From the NCBI GenBank assembly GCA_963807865.1, contig CAWEDK010000015.1, positions 1 through 64,000 on the forward strand: DNA of 64,000 nucleotides, written 5' to 3'. The first letter of the stretch is position 1; each line of letters begins with the position of its first letter. Shown piece after piece: positions 61,327 through 64,000 of the stretch. A model generated the notes under the pieces. The model searched no databases, was not told where the DNA came from, and saw nothing but the letters and a program-made list of their open reading frames with translations. Source of the stretch: VAZQ01 sp963807865 (GTDB lineage: Bacteria > Pseudomonadota > Alphaproteobacteria > Rhizobiales > Xanthobacteraceae). The position numbers and the translations under genes were made by a program.

Positions 61327-61650
61327 GTGCGTTAGCTCCAGGGTGTCAACGAGGTCGCGTCGATGGCGGGCCGGTTGATCCGGTCGTGATTCAAAGCGAC
61401 GTCGGGGCGACGTTACGGCAAAACCGGTGACCGTTCCAAGCCTCCTGCGCCGGTTTTCGTGAGGCAGCAATAAAACACCGCTAGCCCCGTGGATCGCTTA
61501 TGAGGGTCGCGATAGTCTTGCCGTCAACCGCGTCGGAGTGACTGCATGCGCGGCAGGAGGTGCGAATTGCGTTCAAGGAGGCGCGCGGGCAGGCACGGCC
61601 TCGCAACCAGGCAGAGTCCTCACAACAAAAGGCAAAGGGCAGGAAACCGC

Positions 61651-62919
61651 ATGAGCAAACATCTCGACGATGAACAGGTGGCCGGCAACGGGATTCTCAA
61701 CCGCCGGCTATTTCTCGAAGGTGCACTTGGCGTGGGCGCGGCGGGCTGGTGCGTATCGGGTGCGTCTGCCGAACCGCTCGCGGTGCCGCGCTGGATGAAA
61801 GAGCCGGGCCGGGGCTTCGACGCTTATGGCCAGCCATCGAGCTTCGAGAAGGTCGGGCGCATGATTCCGCCGCCGGCCAATCCGGCGACGCAGGGCGTCG
61901 GCGCCTCGCGCACGCCGCATCAGATGCTCGACGGCATGATCACGCCCAGCGGGCTGCATTTCGAGCGCAGCCACTCGGGCATTCCCGACATCGATCCGGC
62001 CCAGCACCGGTTGGTGATCCATGGGCTGGTCAAGCGCCCACTGGTGTTCACCATGGAACAGTTGGAGCGATATCCGCGCGAATCCCGCATTGCCTTTATC
62101 GAATGCGCCGGCAACAGCCAGGCGCTGAACGCGCCGCAGCCCGCCGCCGGCGCCAACGTCGCGGCGATTCACGGTCTGATCGGCTGCTCGGACTGGACCG
62201 GCGTACGGTTGTCGACCCTGCTCGACGAAGCCGGCGTCGAACCGGCGGCGAAATGGTTGATTGCCGAAGGCGCCGACGCCTCCGGCATGAGCCGGAGCGT
62301 GCCGCTCGCCAAGGCGATGGACGACGCGCTGCTATGCCTGTTCCAGAACGGCGAACGGGTGCGGCCGGCCAACGGGTATCCGCTTCGGCTCCTGTTGCCG
62401 GGATTCGAGGGCAACATGAACGTGAAGTGGTTGCGGCGGCTCAAGCTAGTCGACGCGCCTGTCATGGCGAAGGACGAGACGTCGAAATACACCGTGCTGC
62501 TCAAGGACGGCAAAGCCTGGCAGTTCGTGTTTCCGATGGAAGTGAAATCGATCATTACGCGACCGTCCCCCGGCGTCGCGCTCAAGGCGCCGGGGTTCTA
62601 CGAGATTTCCGGCATGGCCTGGTCGGGCAACGGCACGATCAAACAGGTCGAGGTCACGGCCGACGGCGGCAAGAGCTGGGCCCCGGCGTCGCTGTCGGGT
62701 CCGGTGCTGCCGAAAGCGGTGACGCGTTTCCGGGCGCCATGGCGCTGGGACGGCAGCCCGGCGGTGCTGCAAAGTCGCGCCACCGACGACGCCGGCATGG
62801 TGCAGCCGACGCGCACGCAACTGATGGCCGAACGCGGCGCACGCGGCGTCTATCACTACAATGCGATTGCAAGCTTCGGCATCAACGAGAAGGGGGAGGC
62901 CGCCAATGTGTACGCTTGA
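61651..62919 (+). CDS. soxC: Sulfane dehydrogenase subunit SoxC (sulfite-oxidase fold, molybdenum)
   Basis: 422 codons. ATG at 61,651 has CAGGAAAC upstream. A Tat signal (NRRLFLEGALGVGAAGWCVSGASA) exports the folded molybdoprotein. The sulfite-oxidase domain has the Mo-ligand Cys in FIECAGNS, then GLIGCSDWTGVRLSTLLDEAG, PLRLLLPGFEGNMNVKWLRRLKL and a C-terminal dimerisation domain (GMAWSGNGTIKQVEVTADGGKSW). GIPDIDPAQHRLVIHGLV and the AGNSQALNAPQP run favour SoxC over SorA. SoxC with SoxD oxidises the sulfane sulfur bound to SoxY in the periplasm. The SoxXA, SoxYZ and SoxB genes are not in this window. Confidence 0.9.
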   Translation: MSKHLDDEQVAGNGILNRRLFLEGALGVGAAGWCVSGASAEPLAVPRWMKEPGRGFDAYGQPSSFEKVGRMIPPPANPATQGVGASRTPHQMLDGMITPSGLHFERSHSGIPDIDPAQHRLVIHGLVKRPLVFTMEQLERYPRESRIAFIECAGNSQALNAPQPAAGANVAAIHGLIGCSDWTGVRLSTLLDEAGVEPAAKWLIAEGADASGMSRSVPLAKAMDDALLCLFQNGERVRPANGYPLRLLLPGFEGNMNVKWLRRLKLVDAPVMAKDETSKYTVLLKDGKAWQFVFPMEVKSIITRPSPGVALKAPGFYEISGMAWSGNGTIKQVEVTADGGKSWAPASLSGPVLPKAVTRFRAPWRWDGSPAVLQSRATDDAGMVQPTRTQLMAERGARGVYHYNAIASFGINEKGEAANVYA

Positions 62920-63439
62920 ACGCTTTGTACTTGGCGCAATGCTGCTCCTCACGGCGCCCATCACCGCACTCGCGCAGGCGCCGCAATTCGGGCAGCCGAT
63001 CGCGCCGGCCGACGTTGCGCCCTGGGACATCAGCATCGGGCCTGACGGCGCGGGGCTGCCGCCGGGACGTGGCACCGCCAAGCAGGGCGAGGCGGTCTAT
63101 GCGGCCAGGTGTCAGGCGTGTCACGGCGAGAAGGGGGCCGGCAAACCCAACGACCAACTGGTCGGCGGCTTCGACACCATCAAGTCCGACAAACCGGCGG
63201 TGAAGACGGTCGGCAGCTATTGGCCCTATGCGACCACGCTGTTCGATTATGTGCACCGGGCGATGCCGTTCAACGAATTGAAGTCGCTGACCCCTGACGA
63301 GACCTACGCCGTCTCGGCCTACATCCTCCACCTCAACAATATCGTCGGCGCCGACGACGTGCTCGACGCGCAATCGTTGCCGAAGGTGCGGATGCCGAAC
63401 CGCGACGGTTTCATCCCGTTTCCGCGAGAGACGAAGTAG
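62906..63439 (+). CDS. soxD: Sulfane dehydrogenase cytochrome subunit SoxD
   Basis: 177 codons. ATG at 62,906 overlaps the end of soxC by 14 bases and has GGGGGAGG five bases upstream, so translation is coupled. The signal peptide ends ALAQ. SoxD features are FGQPIAPADVAPWDISIGPDGAGLPPG, the heme site CQACHGEKGAGKP, YWPYATTLFDYVHRAMPF with the Met ligand, and YAVSAYILHLNNIV. The protein has one heme, so it is the short form, lacking the second heme domain of Paracoccus SoxD. It takes electrons from SoxC and passes them to a periplasmic cytochrome. Confidence 0.9.
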   Translation: MCTLERFVLGAMLLLTAPITALAQAPQFGQPIAPADVAPWDISIGPDGAGLPPGRGTAKQGEAVYAARCQACHGEKGAGKPNDQLVGGFDTIKSDKPAVKTVGSYWPYATTLFDYVHRAMPFNELKSLTPDETYAVSAYILHLNNIVGADDVLDAQSLPKVRMPNRDGFIPFPRETK

Positions 63440-63457
63440 CTGACGAAAGTAGCAACC

Positions 63458-64000
63458 TCATCGAGCGAGCGGCTCTCCTGCGCCAGTCATCGCCAGGAAA
63501 GCCTCCTCGATGGTCGCTGCCGCCGCAGCGGCGATGAATTCGGCCGGCGTGGTATCGGCCAGCACCTTGCCTCGGTGCAGCACCACGACGCGGTCCGCGT
63601 CGGCGACCTCGTCGCACAAGTGGGTCGCCCAGAGCACAGCGACGTTGCGCTCGGCGCGCATGCTCAGCATCAGCCGGATCAGATCGCTGCGGCTTGCCGG
63701 ATCGAGCCCGACGGTCGCCTCATCCATCAATAGGAGTCGCGGCTCGTGCAGCAGTGCGCGCGCAAGCTCGACCCGGCGGCGGTTGCCGCCGGAAAGCTGC
63801 GCGGTTTTGTCGTTTGCGCGCTCCGTCAGGCCGAGCCGGGCGAGTTCCCGCGCGATGCGCTCGTGGGCGACCGCGCGCGGAATGCCATGCAGACCGGCGT
63901 GGAACAGGAGATTGCCGGAGACCGAAAGCTCGAGGTCGAGTGTCGGCTGCTGGAACACGATGCCGAGTTGCGCCAGCGCGGGCACCGCATCGCGCGACAT
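63458..64000 (-). CDS. ABC transporter ATP-binding subunit (PQQ-alcohol-dehydrogenase-associated type), partial
   Basis: 180 codons, open at the right edge, so the Walker A half is missing. Visible are the Q-loop (LGIVFQQPTLDLELSVSGNLLFHAGLHG), signature QLSGGNRRRVELARALLHEPRLLLMDEATVGLDPASR with Walker B, and the His switch in LWATH. The FQQPTLDLELSVSGNL form is typical of drug/Nod-type exporters and of the ABC system found beside PQQ dehydrogenases (TIGR03864-like). The neighbourhood supports the latter. It converges on soxD with 18 bases between the stops. Confidence 0.85.
   Translation of the reverse strand: MSRDAVPALAQLGIVFQQPTLDLELSVSGNLLFHAGLHGIPRAVAHERIARELARLGLTERANDKTAQLSGGNRRRVELARALLHEPRLLLMDEATVGLDPASRSDLIRLMLSMRAERNVAVLWATHLCDEVADADRVVVLHRGKVLADTTPAEFIAAAAAATIEEAFLAMTGAGEPLAR

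Overview
This window looks like two unrelated bacterial genomes joined end to end. Positions 1 to about 33.6 kb read as an Acidobacteriota genome (Vicinamibacteria-like): very GC-rich, with a duplicated-type FtsX/MacB orphan permease, Oar-like TonB receptors, a sulfatase-TPR protein, a kinase-TolB-TPR protein, a sortilin/BNR-repeat secreted protein, CocE and S9 peptidases, and a heptameric CTAGCC intergenic repeat. Nearly every gene there is broken by one or more single-base indels, so most entries are reconstructed from two or three frames. Positions from about 33.73 kb to 64 kb read as an alphaproteobacterium of the Rhizobiales (Bradyrhizobium/Xanthobacteraceae-like): gpsA-tsaD, hemD-mitofilin-hemY, argG, acs, Bug-type solute receptor, SoxCD and PQQ dehydrogenases, mostly with open frames. 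The switch happens inside about 140 bp (33,593-33,733), beside a thermonuclease gene that has lost its 5' half.

Left part, in order: end of a TonB receptor; sulfatase-TPR; (minus) BNR protein, Ser/Thr kinase, small secreted protein, CocE hydrolase; (plus) secreted protein; (minus) CPBP protease, VOC protein, L,D-transpeptidase, TonB-C lipoprotein, class C serine hydrolase and GT2 glycosyltransferase; (plus) S9 peptidase; (minus) beta-barrel protein and beta-propeller protein; (plus) ABC permease, membrane-anchored protein, polysaccharide deacetylase; (minus) MOSC protein; (plus) full Oar-like receptor and PPOX-fold protein; (minus) DUF4097-like protein and tandem-rhodanese sulfurtransferase.

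Right part: truncated thermonuclease; L,D-transpeptidase; acs; Bug receptor; two tandem CxxCH proteins; DUF1761-like protein; gpsA-EVE and tsaD; hemD, mitofilin-like protein and hemY; tRNA-Thr(CGU). A probable island follows the tRNA: a TIR-domain gene cut by a 1.2-kb IS3-family element, a Tat-exported patatin and a small membrane protein. Then comes argG. The last 11.7 kb form a coherent periplasmic oxidation locus: a histidine kinase/LuxR-type regulator pair, a TonB receptor, a cytochrome c, two close PQQ alcohol dehydrogenases that both carry the Asp-Tyr-Asp signature of lanthanide enzymes, SoxC-SoxD, and the ATPase of a PQQ-associated ABC transporter running off the right edge.

The most useful points are the chimeric join, the CTAGCC repeat family, the TATACT-N7-ATG (leaderless-type) starts in the acidobacterial part, the candidate lanthanide-switch PQQ locus with a gene-conversion tract between the twin dehydrogenases, and the IS-split TIR gene. 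All family names come from reading motifs by eye; no search was run.
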